Source: Anniella stebbinsi
Lineage: Eukaryota > Chordata > Lepidosauria > Squamata > Anniellidae
DNA: 64,000 nt
Reading direction: 5' to 3'
Assembly: GCA_029215795.1 (NCBI GenBank)
Contig: JARDYH010000007.1
Location: forward strand, 67,262,763 to 67,326,762
Below, piece after piece: positions 12,805 through 24,800 of the stretch. Position numbers and translations under genes: made by a program. The notes beneath the pieces are model-generated. The model was not told where the DNA came from and did no database searches. It saw only the letters and a list, made by a program, of their open reading frames with translations. Each line of letters begins with the position of its first letter. Position 1 is the stretch's first letter.

Positions 12805-15800
12805 ATGGTTTCGGATGGAGTCTCACTTCTGCTCCTCATCCTGGGCCAAGGTAAGTCTGCAATGGGTCGGAAGTATTTGGGAAAGCGGGGAGGATGGAGC
12901 AGAAGCCTCTTCGTCATCAGTTCGAAAAGTCATCGGAATGGGATTCTCTCCCAGCCCAGAATCCGGCACCAGAAGTAAATTCCCTCTACATTCTGATCCT
13001 GCAAAGTTTCCACTTTGTCTTTATTCTTAGGCAACGCATCTTAATCCACTTGCATCTCTCTCTCACACACACACACATATTTCCTCTTCTTTGGGTGTCA
13101 GTGTAGAAATTATCTTGGGTGCTGGCTAAGCTCTAGTTTTCTCCTTGCATTGGGTATTGAATCTGGACCATGTCCGCATGTTAATGTCAGCCAACAGTCT
13201 GTCTCTCCTGCTGTGTCCAAAGAAACCTTCCGGTTTCCTTGCAGACCGCGGAACAGATGAGAGGCTTGCCAGAATTGGTGCTAAGCTCTTTGCGGTCCAG
13301 ATTCCTTTTGAGAGAAGTAGTCTCGTTTGTTCTTAGTGGCGTGGAGCTCAGTCACTGCTATCACATGTGAATGCTCCGTGTAAGTGGTTAGACACAGTAT
13401 AGCTGATATTACACCACCTCTCTCCAACTTGGTACCCACCAGAGGTGAAGGACTCTAACACCAAGTATCTCCAGCCACCATGGATGATGGGAGTTGTAGT
13501 CCAATAGCTCTGGAGAGCACCGGGTTGGAGAACCCCGTACTGCATCATTTCTTACCACCAACGGAAACAGGATAGAAGTAATTCCAAGTTGACTTTTTCA
13601 CACACTCTGTTTATGTCCATCTCTATCCATTTGTTTTAAACTATTCTCTTTAAGAGATCCTACAAGCTTCCCCCTTTATGACTTGATTCTTTCTCTCTCC
13701 CCCACACTGGCCCTACCCCATATTTCCTGCCTCCTCTCCCTTTTCCAGCCTGTCTCTTTGTTTCCTCTGTTCGATGGCTCCTTTTCAAATTTGTGCCTTT
13801 TAAGTGCCATCTGGAACATGACAGGAACATGCTGGTGTTTGTATTAGTTTTCCCCCTCAACTAGGAATATATATAATAAGCTCACTTTCCTCCACCACCA
13901 CCACCCCCCCCCCACTCCTTAAGGGCAGGATCGTGCCTGGGAAACGCAGCGCAAAGTAACAGCCTTGAGAACTTGGATTGAATTCCAGTCCTCTAAGGAT
14001 TTCAGTACCTTGGACAGCAATGACTCGGATTTGTCCTTAACAGAAGCCAGGTTCCAAGGAGCAAACTGAGCCCCAAACTTACAATTACAAAGAGAGTTTT
14101 TAAAGACGAAAAGACACGTCTCCCCCTTTTGAACAGCTGATCTCTATGCCATACACAATCTACTACCACCACCACCACCACCACCACCACCACCACCACC
14201 ATCCCTTGCCTCCAGTGACTGAACCAGTTTCCCACGTGGCATGAAGGATTTCTTTTTGGTACCCAGAAGTTTTTTTTTCCCCCAAAAAACAAAACAAGGG
14301 AAGTGCAAAACTCACTGCATCGGGCTTTGGATTCTGGACCAAAAACTTGATAGGGGGGCAAGTATGGTGCATTGTGCGTCTCTATCTTAGGGATATCCAG
14401 ATTTGTGTGCTAGTCGAGCTATGAAGTTTCTGTTGGATCCAGCCAGTCAGAGTTTCAAAGGAAAGTGCTCTAGAAACAGTTGATAACCATCCAAAGCTGG
14501 CTATATTCTGTGTAGGCGTGGGTGTGTCAGTGGAGGCTGGTGGATGCCGTGTCGGTGGGGTGGTGAATCCGCTCCGGGTTTCGGTCAGAACCAGTCACAA
14601 CTCTGGTTCTGACTGAAACCCAGAGCGGATTCACTGCCCCACTGACATCAGATCCACCAGCCCCTATTGTGTTCAAGCTCAGGTTTCCCAGACTGATCAA
14701 AACCCCACTGTTCTCAAGATTTCGCTTATCCAGTGGGGGCTGCTGACTCCAATTTCAGTGGGGCTGTGACTCCAACGAGAGATTCTATTGTATTCAGGGG
14801 TATATAAATGTAACAAATAAACGAAATAATGAAATCTGTTCTGGGTTTCAGCTGGAACTCTTAAAATGGCTAAATTCAAAATGGGTTCAGCACCTTGAAT
14901 AAGCTCCTTTTGGAATTCTGGCTGGTTCTGACTGAAACCCAGAATGGATTCACAGCCTCACCAGAATTGGGGCCACCAGCCTCCACTGCCTTTAACACAG
15001 TGCTTTATGAAACTTCTTCGAGAGTGGCTCCATCCAACCACCCATCTGCCTCGTCCCCAGCACCCACGGCGCCGGGGGAATGTTGTTAACCCTATGTGCA
15101 GCCTGGCAGTGCCCCGAGTCAAGATCTCTAGCAGAATTCTCAGAATGTTTAAAGAAAGGATTTGAACTCCAGATCCGTTGGTCAAATTTGGCCAAGCAAG
15201 GGTTCCCCCATTCTAAAAGGTTGCAATGCTTCTCCTAAGGGCTTTTAGTTCCTGGAAGTGAGAGCTCTAAGCTAAAACATGCTGGTATTTTGGCCCTGCC
15301 CACTACCGGAATGCGGCCCCTGAGATCCAGAATGCGGCCTTCAAGCCAAAAGAGGTTCAACACCTCTGCCTGAAAGCTTTAGTCTTCCTTCTGGATGCTC
15401 TTTTCCAATTCCCAGCCGGATGAGCGCAATGAGTTGCCTTAGACTGAGACAGACCTGGGGCTCCCTAGATGTGTTGGACAACAACTCCCATCAGCCCCAG
15501 CCAGCACCATTGGGGATGATGGGATTTGTAGTCTGGCACATCTGGAAGGTGCTGAGTGGCTTACTCCTGGTCTAAACGGGACTGGCAGTGGCTCTCTTGA
15601 TTGAGGGTCTGGAGCATCACCCCGATGAGGGAGGGGTTACAACAGCTGGGATTGTTTCGCTTGGGGAAAAAAGGAGGCTGAGGGGAGATCTCATCCAGAT
15701 TCGTATGCTAGTTTAGCAATAAAGTTAAAAGGGGGTCCAGCCAGTCAGGATTTCAAAGGAAAGTGTTCGAGAAATGGTTGATAATCATCCAAAGCAGGAT

Positions 15801-18800
15801 ACATTCTGTGTGGGTGGGTCAGTGGAGGCTCCGATGTCAGTGGGGCAGTGGATCTGCTCCGTGTTTCAGTCAGAACCAGTGGTTCTGTCTGAAACCCGGA
15901 GCGGATCCACCGCCCCACTGACATCAGAGGCACCAGCCCCTATTGTGTTCAAGCTTAGGTTTCCCAGACTGAACAACCCCCCGCTGTTCTCAAGAATCCC
16001 CTTACCCAGTGGGGGCTGGCGGATAATAATGTTTAAATTTTGCAGAGAGGTGGGAGAAGGTAGTTGCTTGTGTCTGATTTGCAGTTCTCTGCTACATGAC
16101 GGCTAGTCTTTACTGGTCCTTTTTCTGTTGCTGTGCTGCGTCCGGCATTATGTAATCGCCTTATGCAAGATGACGGATCAGCTCACCTGAGCAACTTAGC
16201 ACCGGTCTATCTCTGTAAGCCATTAGACTCTCTCTCTCTCTCCTGTTGCAGGTGGGCAGAGGGTGGCTAGAGCACCTCCCGGAGGCTGTTTTAATCTCCC
16301 CTCTTCTTGGGTCTTAGACATCACCACGCACACATTAATCCTCAACCTGTGCGGCTGGACCAATTCATACTCGCCTGAGATTTACATTACAAGCTAACAG
16401 TGTTTCCCCAAAACCTATTTGTGAGGGTAGTTGTGAGGCACGCTTAGAAACTAGCTCACAAAACCGGCTTCTCCTGCCCTGTGCCCTCCAGATGTGCTGG
16501 GGATTATGGGAGTTGTAGTTTGACACCCCTGGAGGGCAGTAGATTGGGGAAAGCTGAGCTAAAACCGCCTTTCTTTGAAGGAAGGATGACGATTCAGAGA
16601 AAGTGCAGAGAATATTTCCTGCAGGTGCCAGCCTCCTCTGCCGGCTTTGACCCTGGAAGATTTTCTTCCTTTACCTTTCATCATGTGCCTTAAGGTAGCC
16701 CTGAATCCTCTCTTTACACCGGGACGATGACCTGTGCCCCTCAGAAGTTCTTGAACTGCAAGCTACATCATCCCTTCACCTCCAAATTGCTAAGATTTCC
16801 TTGTGTTTCACAGCCACCTGACATACCCAAATGCAGGAGGTAAAAACCATTTCCATGATTCAGTCTTGTGGAGATGAATTGATTGGGAAAGTTTGAACTG
16901 CTGCCTTTGTGCACGTCGGCCAGTTCAAAAGGCACAGGAGTAAGACGTATCCAGAAAAAAAAGCCTTGTCTTCAGGCAGGTCTAAGGACGCCATTCCCAT
17001 CAAAGATGGATTGCCTTCCAGAGCAACGAGGAGTTCCCAACTTTGCAGATCTATAAATGCTACTCCTAAACCTTGGCAGCTACAGAACAGCAAGGCAATT
17101 AGGGACATGTTGTACCAGGATTAACAATGCTCCCTGTTTTCTGGGCACAATGTGTGTGCTTTTCAAGTCTCTCCGAACAGCTGTCCCCCATGCAATTTTA
17201 ATTTTAATAGGCCGTCTCTGGTAGGATTAACGGGGAGAGAATAGGCACCAGTACCTGGACAGGTAGTATATTGTAAGCCTTTCGCTGTCATTGTCTCGTG
17301 AGAGGATACAAAGGCCCATCCTTATGCAAAATGGATGTCATTTCAGGTCCTTTTGCTTTCTTTTCATGCAGGTTGCAAACTCCTGGGGGCAGGGGCAGAG
17401 TTGTGGAATGAGGAGGGAAGGAAGCACCAACAGGCTGGAAACAAAAAGAGAGCGAAGCTCTGGTGCTGAGTAAAAATATATTTTTCTTTATTTCTTATAA
17501 ACTCTCTGTATGCTCGACGCGTTTCGGTGATGAAACCTTCGTCAGGAGCTGGAGCACTTCTTTACAAATTGTTTTCTTAACAGAGAACGGTTTGAAGATT
17601 TTACATATAAGCCGTCCCGATGGGCTCATTCGTTCTCTGTTAAGAAAACAATTTGTAAAGAAGTGCTCCAGCTCCTGACGAAGGTTTCATCACCGAAACG
17701 CGTCGAGCATACAGAGAGTTTATAAGAAATAAAGAAAAATATATTTTTACTCAGCACCAGAGCTTCGCTCTCTTTTTGTTTCCGGCAGGGGCAGAGACCT
17801 GCCTGCCTTTTTGCGTACATTGTTCTGTAAAATGCTGTGTACGCTTACGGTACTATAGGCGTCATAAAGCCGCAAGAGGAGCTAATCGCAGGGATCGAGT
17901 TCTGTTGGGGATATGTTCATAACACCTCAGGGGACGAGACGCAAAGCAGAAGGCCTGTTGTACAGCAAGGAGGATTTTTTGGCACGCAGAAGTGTGGGGT
18001 GGGCGGGGGAATCTGGCGCGCTTTTTTACTGCTGTACCCTTTAATGGAACAAGAGCTCTGTTCTCCTTTGCATCTGGTCACCTCACTTGATTTGACAAGG
18101 CCTGGTTCCAAGAGCCCCATCTCTTAGAGAAGCGTGGCTTTGAGCAGGTCAGGGCCTGTCTCCTCCTCGTTTTACAGATGGGAAACTGAGGCGAATCCTG
18201 ACCTTACCTTGCAGGGTGTTTGCGAGCGCAAGCTAGCCGGTCTTTCCTCTGTGCTAGAGAGCTAGTTACGTGTGAATATTATTTAACAGAATCAAAAAGA
18301 TATCCTGTCTCCTTTTTCAGCTCTTGCATTTCCGTTGGCCGCTCAGCTGTCGGGGGAAGATGAGAAGGTAAGAATGGGGATATGTCAGAGAATGCTAAGA
18401 ATGGGGATATGTCAGAGAATGCTGTGTGAAGTGGGTGTGTCAGGCATCCTAACTAGACTGAAATAGACAAGAAAGGTACATCTAGGGTGACCATATGAAA
18501 AGGAGGACAGGGCTCTTGTTCCTTTAACAGTTGTATAGGAAAGGGAATTACAGCAGGTGCCATTTGTGTGCAAGCAGCACCTGGTGAAATTCCCTCTTCA
18601 ACACAACAGTTAAAGCTGTGAGAGCAGGGCTCCCACAGCTTTAACCATTATGATGAAGAGGGAATTTCACCAGGTGCTGCATGCATACAGAGGACACCTG
18701 CTCAATTTCCCTCTCTTCATCAGTACTGTTAAAGATACAGGAACCCTGTCCTCCTTTTCATATGGTCACCATAGGTAAATTGGAATATTTGAGGAAAGAA

Positions 18801-21800
18801 TACCCGGTTGTGATTATCTAACGCAGCCTCCCTCAGCCTGGTAACCCCGAGATGTGCTGGGCTCAAAATTTGTTCCTGCTGTACAAGAGTCCTCTCCTGC
18901 TTTGCATCCGGCCCCCTGAACTAGCTGTGGGATGATGGGAATTGTAGTCCGACACACCTAGTTGGGGAAGGGCTGATTTAATAAGCGAGATAAGGGGTGA
19001 GGAGGAGTTGGGAATTGATTATGCCCCAGCTTTAAAGCTACACAGACTTGATTACACCTAGAGACATGGGATCAATGTAAGACTGGATGAGCCAGTGGAA
19101 CGCCGCTGCATCTCCATCTTAGCGAGGGAAGCAGCATAGAGAAACGCATGGATGTGTATTATACGAAAGAGGGTTTAGGAGACACAGGGCTTGACGCCTC
19201 TTTCTGGCAGGGCTGCTGGGACAGGCAGGAGTTCAACAGGCAAAGCTTTCTCCATGGGTGTGTCTCTCAATGCTTCGGCTGTTGAGCTGCTGTCTGCCAC
19301 AAAGTTGTTAAAAGCACAGAAGCCTGAGATAGGAATTTTATTTATTTATTTAATCTTTATACTGCCCATCAGCCGAAGCTCTCTGGGCAGCGCACAATTA
19401 AAAACCATTAAATATTTATATATAAATTTTAACATTAAAAGGTTAAAAAGGCAGTGTAAAATGAGCTATATTAAATACCAAGGAAAGCCTGTGTAAAAAG
19501 GCATGTCTTCAGGAGGCGTTCAAAAGATGTAATGTTTTCTGCCTCCTGAACCGCACGAGGGAGGGTTTTCCAGAGGATGGGGGCCGCTGCAGAGAAGGCC
19601 CCGCTGCCGAGGTTCTTCATGGTGGCATTCCATTAGTCTTGAACTGGCTAGTAGGGCCTCCTCTGAGGGTCGTAGTTGTCATCCAGTTATATATAGCCGC
19701 TTGAGGAGAGATGGATGGCCCGACATGCTGTTTCCAGATCTGGGGCGGCACGCACAAGGGAACACAGCTAGCAATCTGAAACAATCCCTACACCTGGCAA
19801 GGGACACAGCCCGCCCCCACATCTCTTCTGTTATTTTGGCCAGGTTACTAAGTGCATCACTGAAATCCTAGCGGACACTCTCTCCAAACCCAGTCCCATC
19901 CCGGTGACCAGCGAATGCATGAAGATACTCAGGGAGGGTAAGTGAGGATGGTTCGCATGGCAAATCTGCTTTGGGGAGCTGTGTGGAATGACAAGGGATG
20001 TCTGAGGAATCTGCCACAGATTCAAATTATTTTGGAGCCCTAGGAATCGGACTCGCATATTCCGCTGCAAACCATCTTTTCCCGAGTTGCGCGGATTTTG
20101 CAGAGTTGTGGATTGTTTTTTTACTGGGGTGGGTGGGTTGTGCATGTTTGCACTCATGCTAATTTACATTAACGCAAGTGCGCAAGTAGAACAAAATTAC
20201 ATCGGTTTAAAAAATCCGATTCCCTCAATGAGTGGACACTCATTAAGATGGAATGAAAGACCCTTGACAATCCACCAGACAGAGGTGGAAAGGATTTAAT
20301 CATTTCTGAACCTTCCTACGGACAATCCAAATCCTCTTCATAGTCCTCCTCTGACATAAGCCAGCACAGAGCTGCTTCTGTTTGTATGATGATTGCTGCA
20401 GGAGTGGCAGGATCTATGAATACCTGGTCCTAGTCTGGAGAAGATGGAGCAGGGTCCTTCAAAAGCCCCGAGAGAGGATGCCTCCTCGGCCCAATCCATT
20501 CACCTCCCCTCCCACCTGCTTTGGAAAACAAGGAGAGGAGGATGGAACGGAACAACTGGAGGTGCAGAACAGCAGAGGCTACAACAGCTGCAGTGCCTTA
20601 AAGCTTTAACCATTTCCAAGTGAGGATCAGGTGACCACGCCTGGGTTTGTTTGCAGGATCAGCTGTCTTGGGCTAATAGCGCCTGCATTTGTTTATGCTA
20701 CATATGGGGAACTTGTGGCGCTCCAGATGCTTTGGCCTACAACTCCCATCAGACCTTGCCAGCATAACCAATGGTGAGGGATGATGGGAGCCTGAACATC
20801 TGGAGGGCCACAAGTTGCCCACCCCTGCTCTTGAGGGAGCCTGGGGGTTATAGGGTCATCCCTCGCCCTCCTCTAAAGACCCTGGAGCTCGTTTATAGCA
20901 AGGCTACAGCAGAGAGCAGGGTAAGGCAGGCCACTTCAGATGTTAGGGACAATATCTCCCATTGGCCTAAGCCAGCATGGGCAATGGTCAGGGATTATGG
21001 GAGTTGGGGTCCACACCATCTGGAGGGCCCCAGCTCACCTACCCCACCACAGAGCACTTAGGGCGTGACCTCCAGTATGCAGGTATGGGAAGTGAGGGAC
21101 AGTCCCTCTAGCCAAGTGAGGACACTTGACACAGGAAGCAAGTAGGAGTCCAATTACTCCTGCCCTGGAGGCAAGAGGCTGTTAGAGTGGAGTTTGTTTG
21201 CTTTTAACGCAAGAGGCAGCTCCATTAACAGTCCAAATCCAAACCGCAGAGAGGAAGAGATTCTACCCAGAGGGTGTGCATTGCACGTCCAGATGTTTGG
21301 GCCCACAACTCCCATCAGCTCTAGTCAGCATAGCCAGTAGTGAGGGACAGTGAGAGTTATAGGCCGAAACATCTGGCAGGCCACCTCTGGATTAATAGAA
21401 TGGCTTAGATAGGCTGACCATATGAAAAGGAGGACAGGGCTCCTGTAACTTTAACAGTTGTAGAGAAAAGGGAATTTCAGCCAGTGTCATTTGTATGCAA
21501 TTAGTTCCTGATGAAATTCCCTCTTCATGACAACTGTTAAAGTTGCAGGGGCCCTGCCTTCTTTTGTATATGGTCACTCTAGTATAGTGACTGCAACTTT
21601 AACTGTTGTGATGAAGAGGGAATTTCACTAGGGACTAATTGCATACAAATGACACTGGCTGAAATTCCCTTTTCTCTACAACTGTTAAAGCTACAGGAGC
21701 CCTGTCCTCCTTTTCATATGGTCAGCCTAGGCTTAGAGATATTTTTAAAATATGTTCAGTGGCATATAAATCTATTAAATGAATAAATGTAGGTATGTAT

Positions 21801-24800
21801 GTTATTTGGAAACTAAGATGATCCCTGCTGGATCAGACCTATGTGGTACAGCATTCTGTTCCCATGGTGGCCAACCAGTTGCCTACGGGAAACCTAGAAG
21901 CAGGGACATAACAACACGAGAGGAACCCTGCTGGATCATAGATCCATAGAATAGTAGAGTCAGAAGGGGCCTCTAAGGCCATCAAGTCCCACCCCCTCAA
22001 TGCAGGAATCCACCTTAAAGCATACCTGACAGATGGCTGTCCAGCTGCCTCTTGAAGGCCTCTTGGGTGAGAGAGCCCACCACCTCCCTAGGTCATTGGC
22101 TCCATTGTCGTACTGCTCTAACAGCCTGGAAGTTTTTCCTGATGTCCGGCCGGAATCTGGCTTCCTGTCACTCGAGCCCATTATTCTGTATCCTGCATTC
22201 TGGCCAAGGGTCCATCTAGTCCAGCGATCTGTTCACACTAGAGGGAGGTACCACGATTTCTGTGGCCTGGCAATGACCACCGGAGGACAAAACACCACAG
22301 GTTTTGTGGCTCATTAGACACTACCAGAGGAAGGCAACGCGCCACATGCTTTATGTTGCCTTGCAGGATGAAGAGACATGGCTGCTCTGTATATCCTGGC
22401 AACCATCGCCAGAGGGAGCCAGAGTGTGCTGTTGTGCTCTGGTGGCGCTTGCTAGACGGCATCTCATGTCGTGAACCTGCGGCCGCCAGCGGAAGGAGGC
22501 GGGATGCTATCCAGTGACTGCCACTAGCAGAAACATTTGCCACACAGCCTCTGGGCAGGGGGGAGCTCTTCCTGTTTATGTGCAATAATTGCCACAGGGA
22601 AGGGAACACTGTATTATACCAGGCCCTGTTTACATGATCAGTTCTCCTTAATTCCACCACCAGGACATTTCATTATGCCCACGTGCCCTTGGAAGTTTAC
22701 CTTGCTCTTGGCTTCCCTGCTTGGGTTGAAGCTGGATGTCGTCATCCTTTGAGTAGCCCCACTGGAATCAATGGGACTTGAGTCAGTTTAGCCGTGGCTA
22801 AACCAAGTCTCATTGATTTCAATGGACCTACCCTGACTGAACCTGGTCCCAACCCCTCACCTTCAAAACCCACACGCCATAGAGTTAAACAGCCCTATTG
22901 GAATCAATGGGGCCTGAGTTAGTTGGACTGCAGCTAAACTTAAGTCCCAGTGATTTCAACGGACCGACTCTAAAGTATGACTACACCCGGATCCAACTCA
23001 TGCGCCACGGGGTCATGGATGGTGCATTTTGCGTGCAGGCGTTCATTCTACCCACTGTGACTACGTGTGGGATGTTAACACCGTGTTTCTTTCAGATGAG
23101 AGAGTCCTCGCTATGCTTCATCACCAGCATCTCCTGACAGAGCTGGAGGAACTGGCACATCAAGGTAAACAGGGTGGCCTCCTTCGGTCATCTTCCTTGC
23201 AGTGGTGGCAATGTCTAGAAACCAGCTCTTCCCTAGGGCTGGGATCAGGGCCACCTCCAGGGTTTTGGGAGCTCACTCCTATTTCGACGTCTTGCTTGTC
23301 CGCTGCAGCTGTCATCTTTATTTTCCAGAAATACAACGAGCTGAATTTTCCACTTTCAGCACGTGGTAGGTTTTATTTTTAAAAAGCCCACTGTCACAAA
23401 AACAGGACAACTGCCACGTTTCCATAGCGGCAGCCTGCCTGCCCAACCCTGCCCCAATGTACCATACCCTGGAACTGGAGCTTTGGGCGCATTGCATTCT
23501 GGGGAAATAAACACAGCAACTGCAAACGTGGCTGCCGAGAGTCCAGGAGTGGGTAGCTCAGACAGCAACGCCACCGTTCCCCTCCCATAGGCGTCACCAT
23601 CCGTGTAGGCCCCAACATCCATGGTGTTCCCAGACCAGCCTGGGATCATGTAGTGAAATACACCCTATTTCAGGGAGCTACAGGGAGAATGGTACCATAG
23701 CAGAAGCACTTCTGGGGGAAAGCATCTTCAAGAAGGTACAAACAGAGGCAGGCGTTCTCAGAGGTAGAATATTTTTCTCCCCCGCCCCACAAGAAAGCTC
23801 CGCCAACCTATCTTTTGCTGTCTTCTGTCTACTTCTTCTCCTCCTTCCTCAGAAAACGTGAAGCACCGTCTGGGACATGAAGGTAGCCCCGCTGCTTGGG
23901 AAGGAGAAGCTGAGGAGCAGGAAGACGTGAAGAAGAGGGGCGATTCGCCCACCCGAGAGAAAGAAGCTGCCTCTGAGGAAATATGGGAGCCAAATGGCGA
24001 AAGGAAGAAAGAGGAACAAGAGCTCAGGGAGTATGAGAAGACGGAGGAGGCTGAAGAGAAGGTGAAGGAAGAGGAGGTCTCCCGAGGAGAGGATGACCAT
24101 GAGGCTTTGGAGAAGCAGGCCAAGGAGGTGATGGAAGAGGAGGAGAAGGAGGAAGAAGTGAGGAAAAAGAAGATGAGCTCCTCAGAGACCTGGTCTTCTA
24201 AGGAATATTTTGGTCACGTCAAGAAGAGAGGTCCCACACCAAAGATCAGGGAATCGATGCTTCGCGGAAATCAAGATGGAAGGAAGAGGAATGGATTGGC
24301 CACGAGGCACTTTAGACTGGAGGAGGACAAGGAAGAGGACAGTTCTGAAGAGGAACCAAAAAAGTACCACCACAGAGGAGACAATGAAGGCCGTCACCAC
24401 GAGGACTGGGAGGAAGAGGAAGACAAGAAGAAGAAGAGGTCTGGTCTGGCCAAGCGAGTGGCCGAGAAGGCCAGTGATGAGGAGACAGCCCAGTTTGAAG
24501 AGGAAGAGAAGGGGATGAAGATCTCCAACTCCCAGGCCCACCTCCACGGAGGCTGGAAGCCATGGCAGGAAGAGGAGGAAGGTGGTGAGATGAGGCACGG
24601 ACACCGCCACAAACCAGCTGGGCTGGGCCTCAAGAAGAGACATCAGAACGAGGAGGCCTATCTGAAGGGCAGACATCGTGGCCAGGAGGAGGAGGAGGAG
24701 GAGGAGGAGGAAGGCAGGGAGGCCAACCGGAATGAGGTCAGTGCTCCTGCCGCACCCTTTTGCACGCTAGGCCAGGTGCGTCAGGTCAAGATGGGTTCTG

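Larger units (their letters stand above)
17401..17783. mobile_element. Palindromic retroelement insertion with hammerhead-like cores (Penelope-like candidate)
   Basis: A 383-bp insertion in CCER2 intron 1, bounded by the 13-bp direct repeat GGCAGGGGCAGAG (17388-17400 and 17784-17796), which fits a target-site duplication. Inside, 17437-17589 and 17631-17783 are perfect 153-bp inverted repeats around a 41-base spacer, arranged head to head. Each arm carries a hammerhead-like motif and then an A/T-rich tail ('aaataaagaaaaatatattt'). The left arm continues for 36 more bases to 17401. No protein is encoded. Penelope-like elements are known for hammerhead motifs and complex inverted copies (established knowledge). 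Assignment of this copy is inference. Confidence 0.7.

Noticed and set aside
17463..17820. Two near-identical proteins on opposite strands
   Set aside because: They are the two arms of the palindromic insertion translated in each direction, and no real coding sequence is implied.
24182..24676. 164-codon minus-strand hydrophobic frame
   Set aside because: Antisense shadow of the Glu/Lys-rich CCER2 exon: GAG/GAA repeats read as Leu/Phe/Ser on the other strand.
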